DNA from: Ochotona curzoniae
Lineage: Eukaryota > Chordata > Mammalia > Lagomorpha > Ochotonidae
Reading direction: 5' to 3'
Assembly: GCF_017591425.1 (NCBI RefSeq)
Contig: NW_024467120.1
Coordinates: forward strand, 1,550,001 to 1,614,000
DNA: 64,000 nt
Below are positions 46,735-58,001 of this stretch, in pieces (within the stretch, counting starts at the first letter, position 1; every line of letters starts with the position of its first letter). The notes below the pieces were generated by a model. It worked only from the letters and a program-made list of their open reading frames with translations. It ran no database searches and had not been told where the DNA came from. The translations under genes and the position numbers were made by a program.

Positions 46735-46860
46735 AAGCCCGGGTTCTGGAAGAACACAGCCCCTGTCGCACCAGGTCTGTTACTTAACTTTCCAAAAAAA
46801 AAATTTCATTACTTTCCACTATAAAATGAAATTATAACACCTTCCTCATGGTACTATATT
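46735..46860 (+). repeat. MIR fragment (probable)
   Basis: The order 'gcccgggttctggaagaaca', 'gtctgttacttaactttcc' and 'cactataaaatgaaattata' resembles the MIR core ('cttactagctgtgtg', 'aaaatggg') weakly. Confidence 0.4.
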
Positions 46861-47060
46861 TTTACATTCATGCATTTGAGGAAAGAGAGAGAACACTCCT
46901 CTACGCTGGTTTGTCCCCCCAAATGCTGTAACAGCCAGGGTGGGGCAAGGCTGAATCCAGGAGCCAGCATACCATCCCCACGTGAGTGACAGAACCTTCT
47001 ATCACTGCTCTCTCCTGGATCTGTACTGGCAATGGCTGCTGGCTATTTAAAGCACTTAAA
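46861..47060 (-). mobile_element. C-SINE fragment, old, reverse
   Basis: Contains 'cattcatgcatttgaggaaa', 'cagccagggtggggcaaggc' and 'gaatccaggagccagca'. The second half is missing or too diverged. Confidence 0.7.
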
Positions 47061-47099
47061 GTTTTTAAACTTCTTAAGTTATTATGCACAGCTAATTCC

Positions 47100-47480
47100 C
47101 GTAGCCTAGTTCTTTTACCATGAGTCGAAAAACACCAGACGCAACGAGGTACTTCAGGTGGTTAATTCCAGCGGAGCAAGAATGGGAAGGAGGTGGTGGA
47201 AGGTAGACGAGAAAAAGAAATAAGAGGGAAGGCGGCAGAGCCACTCCTGGGGGGCCCTTTTAATGCCATTCAGGTGCTTCTACAAGGGGGGGACGGGGAT
47301 TGGGAGGGATTGAGGGCAGGCCCCCAGGGGATTGGTGCCTGAGACTGTCACAGATGATTGCCTAAGGATGATTGGTCAGTGGGCGGGGCTGGGGGAGGGG
47401 CTGGGAGATTGGGGGTGGGATTCTCAGGTGAAGCGCTGGGTTGCATCAGATTGGTGGACGGACGAGTGAACAGGCACAAA
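47100..47480 (-). promoter_or_regulatory. CCAAT/GC-box cluster: possible minus-strand LTR or promoter
   Basis: Five ATTGG motifs (inverted CCAAT boxes) occur at 47299, 47331, 47371, 47408 and 47450, with a GC box ('gggcggggc') at 47381-47389. On the minus strand these precede a TTAAAA TATA-like element (complement of 47258-47263) in the order expected of a promoter. A G-rich run at 47381-47400 could fold as a G-quadruplex. The layout fits a retroviral LTR U3-R reading leftward, but I cannot find clean TG...CA termini or target duplications. It might instead be an unlinked promoter. Confidence 0.4.
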
Positions 47481-49129
47481 ATTTGTGAGCTTTGAGGAGG
47501 AACTGGCCCTGGGTCCAGGGTGGGATGTCCGAGCAGCTTCTTACAAGGGCCAAATGGAGAAGTCAAAGCCAGGCCTTGAACCCGGGTTTTCAAGAGGACT
47601 TGAGGGACGTGAGGGTGTCTGCTAAGGAAAATGCCTGCCCTTCTAGGACTGTTTTGAAAATTAAACAATACAAAGTAGGTAAAATGTTTATCTCGCTCTC
47701 AGTCAATAATGATTTTTCATGATTGTAAGTGAATGTTGACAAATAACAAAAGGTACCTGCAGTAAGTACCAGGTACTGTCATTAGAGGGAGATGCAAAGT
47801 GGAGACTCAGAGACCCACGGCTGAGGCAAGGCACGAGATCTTGTGCAACTGCCAGAAGTGAGGCCACAGAGGTGACACAGGCCATTGGGGTTTCTCTGCC
47901 AGGGGACCCAAGCCTTGTGCCACGTTGACCCCATAGTCTTCCCACACTGTGGGGTGGTGCAGTGTGGGACTCTGATGAGCTGCCCCAAGCTATAGCTACC
48001 CAAGAATTTAGGGAAGATTTTATTGTTCCTCCCAGTGGAGAACTTTCCTTCAAGCATTTATGAAAAGCCAGTGGGACTCAAATAGGAAGAACAAGGTCAT
48101 CTACTCCTTCAGGGGCTGGGCACAGCTGGGCTTTGCTTAAGTAGCAGAAGGGGTGGCGGGGGAGTGCTCAGAAGCTTGTTTGGACAGAAACACACCTTAA
48201 AGTCTCTTTCCTCATTCATCTGGTCTCGAGTAGCATGTGAGGTTGAGTTTCAAACCCTAAACCTTTTCATCTCCTTGCTCTCTTCCCCCTACTCTCTTCT
48301 GATGGGAATTACAGCCCCCCTTTCCCCCTTTCAGGCCCTCCCCCATAAGGATTCTATTCTGTCATAAGAAGAAAAGTCATCTGGGGTGCTGGATTATTGC
48401 AATTCCAGAAACAAAATGGAATGCACTGTGGGCTTCCTTATAGCCCCAAAATATAGGCGACTGTTTTTCCTGGCTACATTGAGCACAGCCAGTGGAGTCT
48501 TCACTTTGGAAACAAACAACAAAGCGCAAGGAGTCCTGATTTTAATATTCATAACCTAGGAGCTTGTTGGATATTTTTTGAAATGAGCTAACTGTAAACT
48601 TATAAAACCACCTTCACCCGAGTGTTTTCACAAAGGTTGGAGAAGAGCCGGCCAGCCAGACAGGCTGTCCCACTTTTTGACCTGTAGATGCTTTGCTCCC
48701 TGGGGATGTGGCTTGGAGAAGGCACCGGTCCATCACACACTGGCTGTCCCTGGGTGCCCCTGCTGCTAGCAACTGGAACTTTCTTCTGCTGTGTGCTGTG
48801 ACTGCGGAGGGACCACTCATGGGTGTTCATCCCAGACTGGCAGTCTCAAGTTCAGGATTTCTCATTTGCTGGTCCTACTACATTCTACCATTCCTCATTT
48901 GGGGACAGGCTCCAGAAAGGCCCAAAGAGAGGTGAAGCTCCCTGCAGTGAAGTGCAGGATGATGGTGTGGGTGTGTGGAGAGAGGGGGTACAGGCATCAC
49001 CTGCCACGCCCACTGAAAACAGGGGAAGGCCAGTGTCTGCTTAGATGGCACCAGCAGGAATCCAGCAAGATGGAAGAATGTTTGTTTTAAGGGTGTAAGT
49101 CTTTGCTTTTGAAGTGGGGGAGAAGGTAG
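47481..49129. other. unassigned unique sequence
   Basis: No gene is recognised. The block at about 48370-48610 is repeat-free and A/T-rich and is a candidate conserved element. Confidence 0.4.
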
Positions 49130-49425
49130 GGCTAGCACTGTGGAGGAGTGGGTTAAGCTGACGCGTGTGGTACCTGCATCCTGTGACTTCATCCCATATA
49201 GGAGTACCAGTCCCATACCCGGCTGCTGCCTTCTTTTCTGGGAAGGCAGTGAAAGCGGCCTAAGTGCTTGGGCCTCTGCTGCCCACCATCTATATAGGAG
49301 ACCTGGGTGGGGCTTCTGTTTCCTGGTTTTAGCCTTGCCCAGCCCTGGCTGTTAGGATTGTTCAGGGAGTGAATTAGTGAATGGAAGCATTCTCTCTCTC
49401 TCTCTCTCCTTAAAACTTTTAAAGG
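49130..49425 (+). mobile_element. C-SINE, forward
   Basis: Complete order: 'gctagcactgtggaggagtg', 'catcccatataggagtacca', 'agtgcttgggcctctgctg', 'ggagacctgggtggggcttc', 'cctggttttagccttgccc', then a TC run at about 49391-49407. Confidence 0.87.
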
Positions 49426-49551
49426 AAAACTTTTAAAGCAGGACAAGACAACCCAAATCTTCTTGCTGTGTCTGGGAATGGTACTGAGCTGTGGAAGGGA
49501 GGTGGCTGGGAACTCAAAGGGAGAGACTTCTGACCCAGAAAGGTAACCGAG

Positions 49552-49589
49552 TCCTGTGACGGTCCAGGGCTCCTGTGACGGTCCAGGGC
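49552..49589 (+). repeat. perfect 19-bp tandem duplication
   Basis: The unit 'tcctgtgacggtccagggc' occurs at 49552-49570 and again, identical, at 49571-49589, followed by the first four bases of a third copy. Confidence 0.97.
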
Positions 49590-50390
49590 TCCTCCACGCT
49601 CAGTGCACAACCGAGGAGGGGCAGGCAGAGCTGACCATACGGTGCCTTCTCCCAGGACCTAGTGTGGCTCCAACACCATTTTTCTCCAGGCAGGACTGGG
49701 AAATCTGCCTTTTTAAAGCTGACCCACAGAATTATTGATGAGCGTTCTCTGCAGACCGTGTCTTGAAAAACACCAGAGAGAAATCTGTCTAGGATGCGGG
49801 TGTAGAATCAAGAGCTCTGAGACAATCCCTGGGAGACGACCCTAGCGAGGGAGGAAGACAGAGGAAGGGCAGCCAGCCAGACGGCAGGTCCAGGCACCCA
49901 AGGCCAGGTTGCAGCACTGGAGGCGACCCAGGGTGGACTGAGGACAGGGTGGAATGCCTGGGAGGCTGGTATGTGGAAGGCATGAGAAAGCTGCTCAAGG
50001 ACTCCTGCCTCCCCCAGGGTGCAGAGCCTTCAATGGTCTGCAAATGATTTAACACGGTCCTGGCCAGGGTTTCCAGGGTAAATTGCCTGCCTTTCCAGCA
50101 CGGCACAGAGAAGCAGTGCTGCCCAACTGCTAGCAGGCTGGGAGCCACGGCTCCGGGCTGCTCTGGCCAGAATATGGCTGGAAGTGACACTGTGGCAATT
50201 ACCGCTTAGAAATTCAGTGCAATTATTAATTATGATCTGAACAACAATTGAGGTCATGCATAATTCTTTCTGTGGGCTGCCTTTGCCTGCAGAGCCCATT
50301 TCTCAAACATCTCATTAGTCTTATAATAGTCCTTTTTTTTCCTACAACTTTTTCTTCCAAAGTCAGTTATAGGCAGAGAAAAAAGTATGC

Positions 50391-50392
<2 letters not shown>

Positions 50393-50431
<39 letters not shown>
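50393..50431 (+). repeat. (GT)n microsatellite, about 19 units
   Basis: Uninterrupted GT tract, visible directly. Confidence 0.97.
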
Positions 50432-50432
<1 letters not shown>

Positions 50433-51524
50433 CCACAGTGAGAAATATATATATTTATTTAGCCAAGAGGTGGTAAACATTGATGCTTTGTTTCTTGGAA
50501 TAAGTCTTGTTTTTCTTTCCTCAAATGTCAGATCTATTATGATACCGAATTGAATTGAGATTTGCTGTATTCAGGTGTAAGTAGCTATATTCAGACCACA
50601 GTTGGAAACGCATAACACCACACACTTAAGTGCTAGAGCAAAGGATAAGTTCAAGTTGAGTTTCTGGATTTTTACCATGACAACAACTCAGAAACGCTAT
50701 GAGTGCTGAAAACAAAACAACACAAACAAAGAACTCCATTATTTTACTTCTTGGAGAGGAGGAAATGCTTTCATAGAATAGGTTTTGCTTAGGGTTTTGT
50801 TGAAGAGTTTAATCTTGACACACAAACACAAAACCACCTGGTGGAAGCTGATCTCAAAAAAAGAAGACTGGTGAAGATTCTAAAAAATAAAAAAAAAAAA
50901 GTGCCCAAAAACATCTCTGCTCTCCAAGGGCATGCTCCTCTGATGTCTCATTTAGACTTTGCTAGCATGGAGCAGGGGGCCACTGCAGTTTTCCCACTGC
51001 TGTGCTTAAATTGCTTCTGGAAGCACAGAGTGCTCCATGACAGCCCCGCAGATGTAGCTCTGGGCTGGGGAGAATGTGGGGAGAAGTGATTTGCATCAAA
51101 AAACACTAGCTGTCTATTCCCATTAGAAAAAACACTGGGTGTTTTAGTGCAAATTATTTTAAAAGGGCAGATAACTTATGGATGCAGAAAGGCTAATCCG
51201 CCAAGATGTACGCAATTTTGTTCAGTTGGATGTCCTCAGGGCAAAAACATCCAGGATAACAAGTGTGCTAAATACAAACAGACACAACCATAAAGTATGA
51301 CACCCATAATTAAAATACGCTTTGCAAGGGGCCTTCACGCAGAGGCGAGGCACTGCCTTGTGCATACCCGCACTTGGCCACTTGCATCTACTCCGAGGCG
51401 GGTTAAACAACGTGTCTCTTCTTTCTTAACTGTGTTCTGGGAAGGTTGTGAAAATCTGGGGCTTTCACCAGACAGTGCTAGGATTCCAGCACTGGGTTAG
51501 AGAGGGCTTTAGCCTTTCTTCACG

Positions 51525-51715
51525 CCTGCAAGCTCAGGCTCTGGAGCTGGGCGGACCTGCCTCTAAATCCCAGTTCTGATTCTGGTACCACGCTCTTAAA
51601 TGCCTTGGGATCTTCATCTGCAGCCAGGAAACTTCAGTTGTCAAGAAGACTTAGTGCAGCACAACAAAACTAAAGCTGGGGACCTAAAGTGCTTAGTGTA
51701 GTGACTGGCAAACAA
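51525..51715 (+). repeat. MIR SINE, forward
   Basis: The order 'aggctctggagctgggcgga', 'cctctaaatcccagttctga', 'atgccttgggatcttcatct', 'aaagtgcttagtgtagtgac' and 'tggcaaac' matches the MIR consensus from body to 3' end well. Confidence 0.75.
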
Positions 51716-51974
51716 AAACGAAATTGTGTTTGTGTGTGTGTATTTCCTTTCTTAGTGCCTGATTCTAGCAAAGACTGGAGAATGGAAAATACACTAATTA
51801 CATACATGTAGGAAAAAACTTTTTACGACGTAAGACAAATTGACCAAGATATTGGTGGCTTTAGCTACTGAGACAAAAAAAGGAGTCTCGTAACTATCTT
51901 GAGTTTGCAAACAACATGGATACAACAATTACTGCTGAGTCTTCCTTACTTGGGAATAATACTTTACAGCTCAG

Positions 51975-52130
51975 TGCTGTGTACTCTTAAAAATGTGTTC
52001 TGTAATTCTCACATCATCGTCATGAATAAGACACTCTGAATGTTCTCATTCTTTGGTTCAGAAAAGGCAGGAAAGAGAGTCACTTGTCCATGGCTAGGCA
52101 TCTAGCAAATAGTGGGATCTGAGTGTGCCC
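51975..52130 (-). repeat. MIR fragment, antisense (probable)
   Basis: The order 'ctcacatcatcgtcatgaat', 'ttctttggttcagaaaaggc', 'gagtcacttgtccatggcta' and 'ctagcaaatagtgggatctg' follows antisense MIR ('cagatgaggaaactgaggc', 'gtcacacagctagta', 'agctgggattc'). Confidence 0.55.
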
Positions 52131-52915
52131 TCCCGGCAATCCTGATGGGTGCTTTGTTCATTTATCATTGCAACTCCCACAGCATCCCATACAATTCACG
52201 GATGGCTTAAAGAGTGCACACATTTGTTGTGTCAGTGGGAGAGAAGGGAAGGGTTAACTGTGCCCGTTGGATCTTTAGAACAGTCAGGCACAGCAGATAG
52301 ATGGCACTTCCCTGAGAACAATGGCATAGCATTATTTATGGTGTTCTGTGGGCACTGAACAGGGCATTGCACGCTAGGTTGAATTCTTCAACTCAGGATT
52401 ACAGCATCAGCTGAAAAGGCAGGCTGGTACAGACAGACTCTCCGGCCACAGCACACTCTCAGAAAGACCCATAAGTCTTGTAGAAGTGCCACAGTTTATG
52501 CAAATGCCACGGAGTTTGGGTTGGATGAGCAGTCCATCTCAGGCCCCCTCTGTGCTTGCCCAACCTGCAAGGTGTGGGGCTTGGAACAAAAATAATTCTT
52601 GTTCTCATTGAAGACAAAATATATGACCATTTCCTGTTAATAAAATACTGGAGAAACATGAATTCTTAAACTAGCTGTTAGGACAGAAAATTCCCACAAA
52701 TCTGCACTTTTTCAGCATCCACGTTCCTACTCACTACACTGAGTGTCTTGTTTATTTATTCAATAGGCATTTTCTCTGTCAAAACGAATTTTCCTAATTG
52801 GGAAGCTGCTCCACTCAGCGTGATCGTTGAGAGATCAAAGCTGCTTTCATTGATCGCTCTTGCATCTTCACAGGTTTGCTGTGGAAGAGAGACTGTGGGC
52901 CAGCTCCTGTGGGAG

Positions 52916-52949
52916 GATTCTATAGAACAGAATCCTGTTCTACAGAATC
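52916..52949. repeat. inverted repeat with hairpin potential
   Basis: Arms of 15 nt (gattctatagaacag and ctgttctacagaatc) flank the 4-nt loop 'aatc' and pair at 14 of 15 positions. A direct repeat 'ggccacatggaa' with a period of about 28 bp lies just downstream (52949 and about 52977). Confidence 0.85.
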
Positions 52950-53413
52950 GGCCACATGGAAGTGCACGTGGAACATGGGCCACATGGAAATGCAAGGATG
53001 CTCGGAAGTGCAGTCTGGTCACGTGTCCAGGAGGTGATGATTTTACTGACGGGCTAGCAATTCTGGCTCCCAACTCTCCATGGGAAAAGGCTTTGTTCAT
53101 TCTGAAACGTAACAGGTATGTTGCTTAGACTGATTTCATATATAACTATCGAAACGTGGGAATGTTCTAGACACTGGGAAAGTGAAGTTGTGGCTAAGAG
53201 CATCGTCCAGGGCATATGGCATGTGCTGCTGTTCCCTCTAAGTGCATAGCCTCATGATGATCAGGTGTGGGCAGGAAGAATACGCAGTAAAGTCCATTTA
53301 AATCCTGTGGAAAGCTCACCAGTTTCACAGAGCAATGGACATTAGCTACTTTGCAACATACTTATCAGATACAAATTTGGAAAGACTAGCAAGGGCCAGC
53401 CAGGCTACAAATA

Positions 53414-53415
<2 letters not shown>

Positions 53416-53459
<44 letters not shown>
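53416..53459 (+). repeat. (AC)n microsatellite, 22 units
   Basis: An uninterrupted AC tract of 44 bases. Confidence 0.97.
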
Positions 53460-53462
<3 letters not shown>

Positions 53463-53819
53463 CCAGCTCTGAGTGCTGATGGGTGACTGCCATTCATTCT
53501 TCTTTGCATAGTCAAGGGAGACCTTCAGGGAAGAAAAAGTTCATTTATTTTTCATTACAACATGATTCTCCTTTTCGATTGAATCATTTTTTAAAAAGTG
53601 AGTGTACACGGAACACTCCAGTTTTCCAGGAAGAAATAAATTGACATGTGACAAACACTCACTTTGCTTTTATCACTAAGTACTTCGGGTCTATTTTCAA
53701 CATTTGATTTTTGATTTCAGGTAAACCTAGATGTACTCAGTGGATGCAGAGTGTTGACAGGTTTTAAATACATTCTTCGGTAGATTAAACTGATATGTGT
53801 ATATTACAACAATCTAAAG

Positions 53820-53933
53820 TAAAAGTCTTTACCCCTTGACCTCCTGCCATTCTTTATAGCTCAGATGATGTGTGTTTCTTCAGCTGATAAGGCATTGCTT
53901 TCAATTATTATACTCTTCTGTGTCTATATCTTT
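53820..53933 (+). repeat. L2 LINE fragment, left part (probable)
   Basis: The sequence 'ttgacctcctgccattcttt' to 'attgctttcaattattata' resembles the L2 3' region. It is cut by the young SINE that follows and resumes at 54284. Confidence 0.45.
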
Positions 53934-54271
53934 TATTTATTTTTTTTAAAGATTTATTTTTATTACAAAGTCAGATATACGGAGATGAGGAGAGATAGAG
54001 AGGAAGATCTTCCATCCAATGATTCACTCCCCAAGTGACTGCAACAGCTGGTGTGTGCTGATCTGGAGCCAGAAGCCAGGAACTTCCTCCAGGTCTCCCA
54101 CACGGGTGCAGGATCCCAAAGCCTTGGGCCGTCCTCGACTGCTTTCCCAGGCCACAAGCAGGGAGCTGGATGGGAAGTGGAGCTGCCAGGATTAGAATGA
54201 GTGCCCATATGGGATGCTGGTGCATTCAAGGCGAGGACTTTAGCTGCTAGGCCACTGTGCCGGGCCCAGGA
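53934..54271 (-). mobile_element. C-SINE, young, inserted in an L2 fragment
   Basis: Reverse full-length copy from 'aaagatttatttttattaca' through 'agagaggaagatcttccat', 'gccgtcctcgactgctttcc' to 'ggccactgtgccgggccc'. Flanks GTCTATATCTTT (53922-53933) and GTCTGTATCTTT (54272-54283) are a target duplication at 11 of 12. Confidence 0.94.
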
Positions 54272-54283
54272 GTCTGTATCTTT

Positions 54284-54470
54284 AAACTCCGAAAATAGTG
54301 TCATTGAGGAATTGGTTCTCAGACAGATCTTTCCTCATTTATGTAATGAGTATGCCGTCCGTACTAGAAGAGAAACTCTACGAAGACAAGAATCTTGGCT
54401 GTCTTTGTTCCCTAGCCTAGTACCTGATAACTAGTAAAATGCTCAGTTAATACCAGCCAGCCATTTGCAG
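54284..54470 (+). repeat. L2 LINE fragment, right part
   Basis: The order 'ccgtactagaagagaaactc', 'cttggctgtctttgttccct', 'cctagtacctgataactagt' and 'aaaatgctcagttaata' matches the L2 3' end ('actagaatgtaagctcc', 'agtaggtgctcaataaat'). Confidence 0.6.
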
Positions 54471-55204
54471 GCATGAAAACAAGATCTTGTGCAATCTTCT
54501 AGAGCAGTGGTCTACTGTATCATGTCCCCTCTTCACGCGAGACTTTCCACTCTTCATCTGCAGTGTGTAAGAAACACCAATGGCCTTTGCCCCATCATCT
54601 CCATTTATGCTCATCGGACGGAAGCTCTCAGTGTCTCCACTACCTGGCATGGGAGCAAGTCACTCTCTGGTCTCTCTCCCAACCTGACCTATTTGAGAGC
54701 CACGCTGTCTCTGTACGCAGCGTGGGGAGAACGTGGCGTGGGAAACACGGGACCTTGGGAGAGCACACAATGACGAGCGTGCACACTTGCTTCGGAGGAG
54801 TGAATGCGTCTCACAGGAAAAAGGCTTTGCATTCCTCCGTGGGGAAGTTGGGAGAAGAATTCAAGGAATGGTCCGTGCTTCACGGTTATTTAAAACTTGG
54901 ATTATCAAGGGAATATAAGTACATATATAGAAAACGGAGCAGTATAAGAAATGATTTCCGTTTCTTAAAAAAAAAAAGTGTATTAGCAATTCTCCTGAGA
55001 GAGAAAATTAACTTTACTCTGCTTGGGGCAGGTGAGACCTTGCACAGGTGTACAAAAGACAAGAATTAGGGGAGAGGGGCCACTGGTTTGAGGCGAGGGG
55101 AGGTGTGAAGAGGACGGAGAGGGAAAAAAAAAATAAAACCCATGAAAATGACTGAGCAGGAGAGTGAGGGCCAGAAAGATCCCATGGCAGCTGTGGTCCC
55201 TGGC
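54471..55204. other. unassigned unique sequence
   Basis: No gene is recognised. Frames 54563-55069 plus and 54983-55603 minus (206 codons) run across this and the adjoining LTR and show no domain. Confidence 0.4.
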
Positions 55205-55670
55205 CTTCAACATGGCCCCCAAGGAGCTCCAATTCCTGATTTTCACATGAAGAGCCTTCTTCTGTGTTGTATCAGGAAGGGTCTGTGTAGCCAAGAGGAC
55301 ACCGTGGGAGTAATGACACAGCCCTTCCCAGATTAGGTTATGATACAGCGTAGCTTCTGCCTCGTTCTCTCTCCCTTTCTCGCAGTGAGTGGCCGCAGAG
55401 AACTCAACAGCCAAGATACTGAAGGCCCTAGACAACAGCCACGGAGGACCTCCCCCTGCTTCCGGCCACTTGGGTGAGCCTGAAAGCAGATGTGCCAGCT
55501 CTGGGTGAGACTGGAGTGACTGTAGCCCAGGCCAACATCTGGATCCACAAAGCAGAATGACCCAGCCAAACTGTACCTGATTCCTCAAATTGTAAGTGTT
55601 CATTCTGTTAAGTTGCTGCGCGTTGGGAGTAATTTGTTAGGGAGCAGTAGCTGACCAACACAGGAGCAGA
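55205..55670 (+). mobile_element. old MaLR-like LTR
   Basis: Landmarks in order: 'gccaagaggacaccgtggga', 'acagcccttcccagattagg', 'ctctctccctttctcgcagt', 'ctgtagcccaggccaacatc', 'ttctgttaagttgctgcg' and 'gagcagtagctgaccaaca'. These match an old mammalian MaLR-type LTR that I know from other genomes. The subfamily name is uncertain. Confidence 0.6.
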
Positions 55671-57636
55671 AAAGCTGGACAGCAATGCCCACTGGCGTGT
55701 GCATGATTCTGAGTGGAACTGGAACACCTCTTTCCTCCCTTCCAATTTTCCTCTCTTCCTGTGCCTGGAATCTGGAGGTCCTTACACTGCCCTTCAAATG
55801 GTGCACATTCTCTTTGAACAGCCCCGGGACTGTGGCCCTTTGGGACTATAGAATCACATTAGCACAGACTTGCCAGTGGGTCAGTCCATGGGGTGAATGT
55901 TGAGTTTTTGCTCCATGACAGCCAATGGGAAGGTATAAGAATTCTACTCTCATTGGGATGGGTGATGGAAATTTTCTCACTAGGTGTATCTTTCGTGATA
56001 ATGAATGGAATCACTCTTGCTGTATTAAAACACACACATACACGCACATGCACACAATGAACCCTTCCGTTGAAGTAAGTATTCTTAGCTGAGTTGGAGA
56101 ACAAAGAGCTCTGGCAAATGTCATTTCCTAAGGAGGGGTTGCCACGGTCTCAGTTTTTGATGTGGACACCACAATAAAGCCAGCGATATCTTTATCTACC
56201 TGGATTCTATCCATGAAATTTTTTGGGGAATTAGGTGTCAGTCTTTGCCTGGGACACTTGCTGCATGCTGGATTCTCTGGCCCCTTCTCCAGTCCTTGGT
56301 CCCTCTGCCATTCCTACTAGTAGCTACAGCGTTCTTGTAAACACTGATTTTTGCTCATCGGATGACTCAAGGCAATTTTAGAGCTGGGAGTTATCTTTGA
56401 AAGTCGTTGAATTCTGCTCCCTTATGGAGCTGGGGAGGTAAAGTGATGTGTCTGCAGGTTCACATCTGGTTAGCACAGAGCTAGAATCAATTGTGGGTCT
56501 TGTAGGGTCTAAGTGAGACTTTTTGCCACGGGGATTTTTTTTACTTCTTCCTAAGAGGGATTCTTCAACTGGTAATTAGGACCTTGGGGAGCTGAAGGAA
56601 GAGTTCCTGGAATCCATATGTGGTCAGCAAACTGAGGGGCAGTTTTCGAACACCTGAATACAGATTGGAAGGGAAGCATAGCTGCCAAACTGAATTCATC
56701 GGAGGAAGTGCAATTTCTACCCACAACACAAAGTCAAGATTAATCGAATCCAAGCAAGGAATGAAGAATTAACTCTCCCACTGTTAGTCTGGAAACTAAG
56801 CAGTACTGCTTCCTCCTTCCTGACAATGTGGAAAGCTATTTTGATTGCTTCTGATGGCTCCAGTATTTTCATGATACAATGTGAAATTTCCTGAGACATC
56901 CTCGAACCGATAGCTTTCAGTTTAAGTTGATAGGCAGAGTTGAATGATGTTTGTGTGTATATGTGCTTTATGCTCCTATGTGTCCCTAATGTATGTCTTT
57001 TTTTTTTTTCCTGATCTTAAGATAACTGGACTGCCCTGAGGGGCCCAAAGGGAGGCCTTGTATACCCCACAAGCCAGTGCTTCCCAGAGCAGGGACTGTG
57101 TGTAGTCCCTCTTCAGGGTATCATTGTCCCTCCCAGTATAAATATAAATTACTGGTTTTGTTTCAGACAGTGCAGAAATGAAAACATCCCTCAAGGCCTA
57201 CAGAGATGCTCTCTTTAGATCCTATCTGCAATGATGGAATCATTTCATTCCCCAGACCCTAAGGCTTTGCTTGCTTGGCCTGTGAGTTCTAAGTAGCATG
57301 TTGCTGTAAGGAGCAGGTGGACATTGTGTCCAAGCAGAGCGGTGCCCTCTGGTGTGGGAAGGCCAGCAGCCAGCTCATGCTGTCCCATCCGCTCTTCTTG
57401 GCTCCCCAGCATCCTCAGAGGCAGGGGCTCCATGGCTGTTTCTTACCCATGTGCTCAGCTACGTACCTGGGGCTATACTGACTGAGTAGTGTTGGTGGGG
57501 ATTTAACAGGTCACAGGGATGGCTTGGTCTGGCATCACTGGGAGTCCTTTGTCTGTCCTCTCTGACTTTCCCTCATGGCTCTTCTCTCATGGATTTTGAA
57601 TGCGGGTACACAGTGAGTAACCAATGATCTTGGAGA
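55671..57636. other. unassigned sequence
   Basis: No gene is recognised. Part of 56340-56500 ('ttatggagctggggaggtaa', 'cacatctggttagcacagag') resembles antisense MIR, listed separately. Confidence 0.4.
56340..56500 (-). repeat. MIR fragment, antisense (weak)
   Basis: Weak antisense MIR order, with the 'acagagctagaatcaattg' end most similar. Confidence 0.35.
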
Positions 57637-57943
57637 CCAGCACTGGCGCACATCAGGTAAAGCCCAGTACCTATGGTTCAGGCATCCCAAATGGGTGCTT
57701 GTTCAAATCCTGGGTACTCCACTTCCAACCCAGTTCCCTGCTTATGTACCTGGGAAAGCAGCAAAAAATGCCTCAAGTGCTAGGGCAACTGAATCTACAT
57801 GGAGGCCTGCTTAAAGCTCCTAGCTCCTGGCTCCTGGCTCCAGTTGCTGTGACCATTTGGGGGAGTGAACCAGTGGAAAGAAGATCTCTCTGTCCCTTTT
57901 TCTCTTATTCCAAGTAAATAAGTAAATCTTTGAAAAAAAAAAG
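57637..57943 (+). mobile_element. C-SINE, forward
   Basis: Complete: 'gaccagcactggcgcacatc', a B-box-like 'gcttgttcaaatcctgggta', 'ctccacttccaacccagttc', 'gaaagcagcaaaaaatgcc', 'gtgaaccagtggaaagaag' and the tail 'aagtaaataagtaaatcttt'. It has a short tandem of 'ctcctggct' units at about 57819-57840. Confidence 0.92.
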
Positions 57944-57965
57944 AAGGTGTTACTAAATTTCTTAA

Positions 57966-58001
57966 CATATATATATATGTTTTATATATATATATATAAA
58001 A
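57966..58001 (+). repeat. (TA)n microsatellite
   Basis: Two TA runs separated by 'gttt', just after the SINE tail. Confidence 0.92.

Larger units (their letters stand above)
49426..51524. other. unique sequence with candidate regulatory blocks
   Basis: No gene is recognised. It holds a perfect 19-bp tandem duplication (49552-49589), a GT tract (50393-50431) and two repeat-free A/T-rich blocks (50160-50340 and 51070-51410) discussed in the findings. Confidence 0.45.
51716..53819. other. unassigned sequence with a MIR fragment and a hairpin
   Basis: No gene is recognised apart from the MIR fragment at 51975-52130. It contains the inverted repeat at 52916-52949 and the AC tract at 53416-53459, both listed separately. 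Confidence 0.4.

Noticed and set aside
54983..55603. 206-codon minus-strand open frame, the longest in the window
   Set aside because: It overlaps the antisense of an old MaLR-like LTR (55205-55670), shows no domain, and its composition reflects the LTR and a purine-rich patch.
57637..57720. tRNA-like promoter boxes suggesting a tRNA gene
   Set aside because: The boxes belong to a C-SINE, which derives from a tRNA but is not one. No cloverleaf with acceptor pairing can be drawn.
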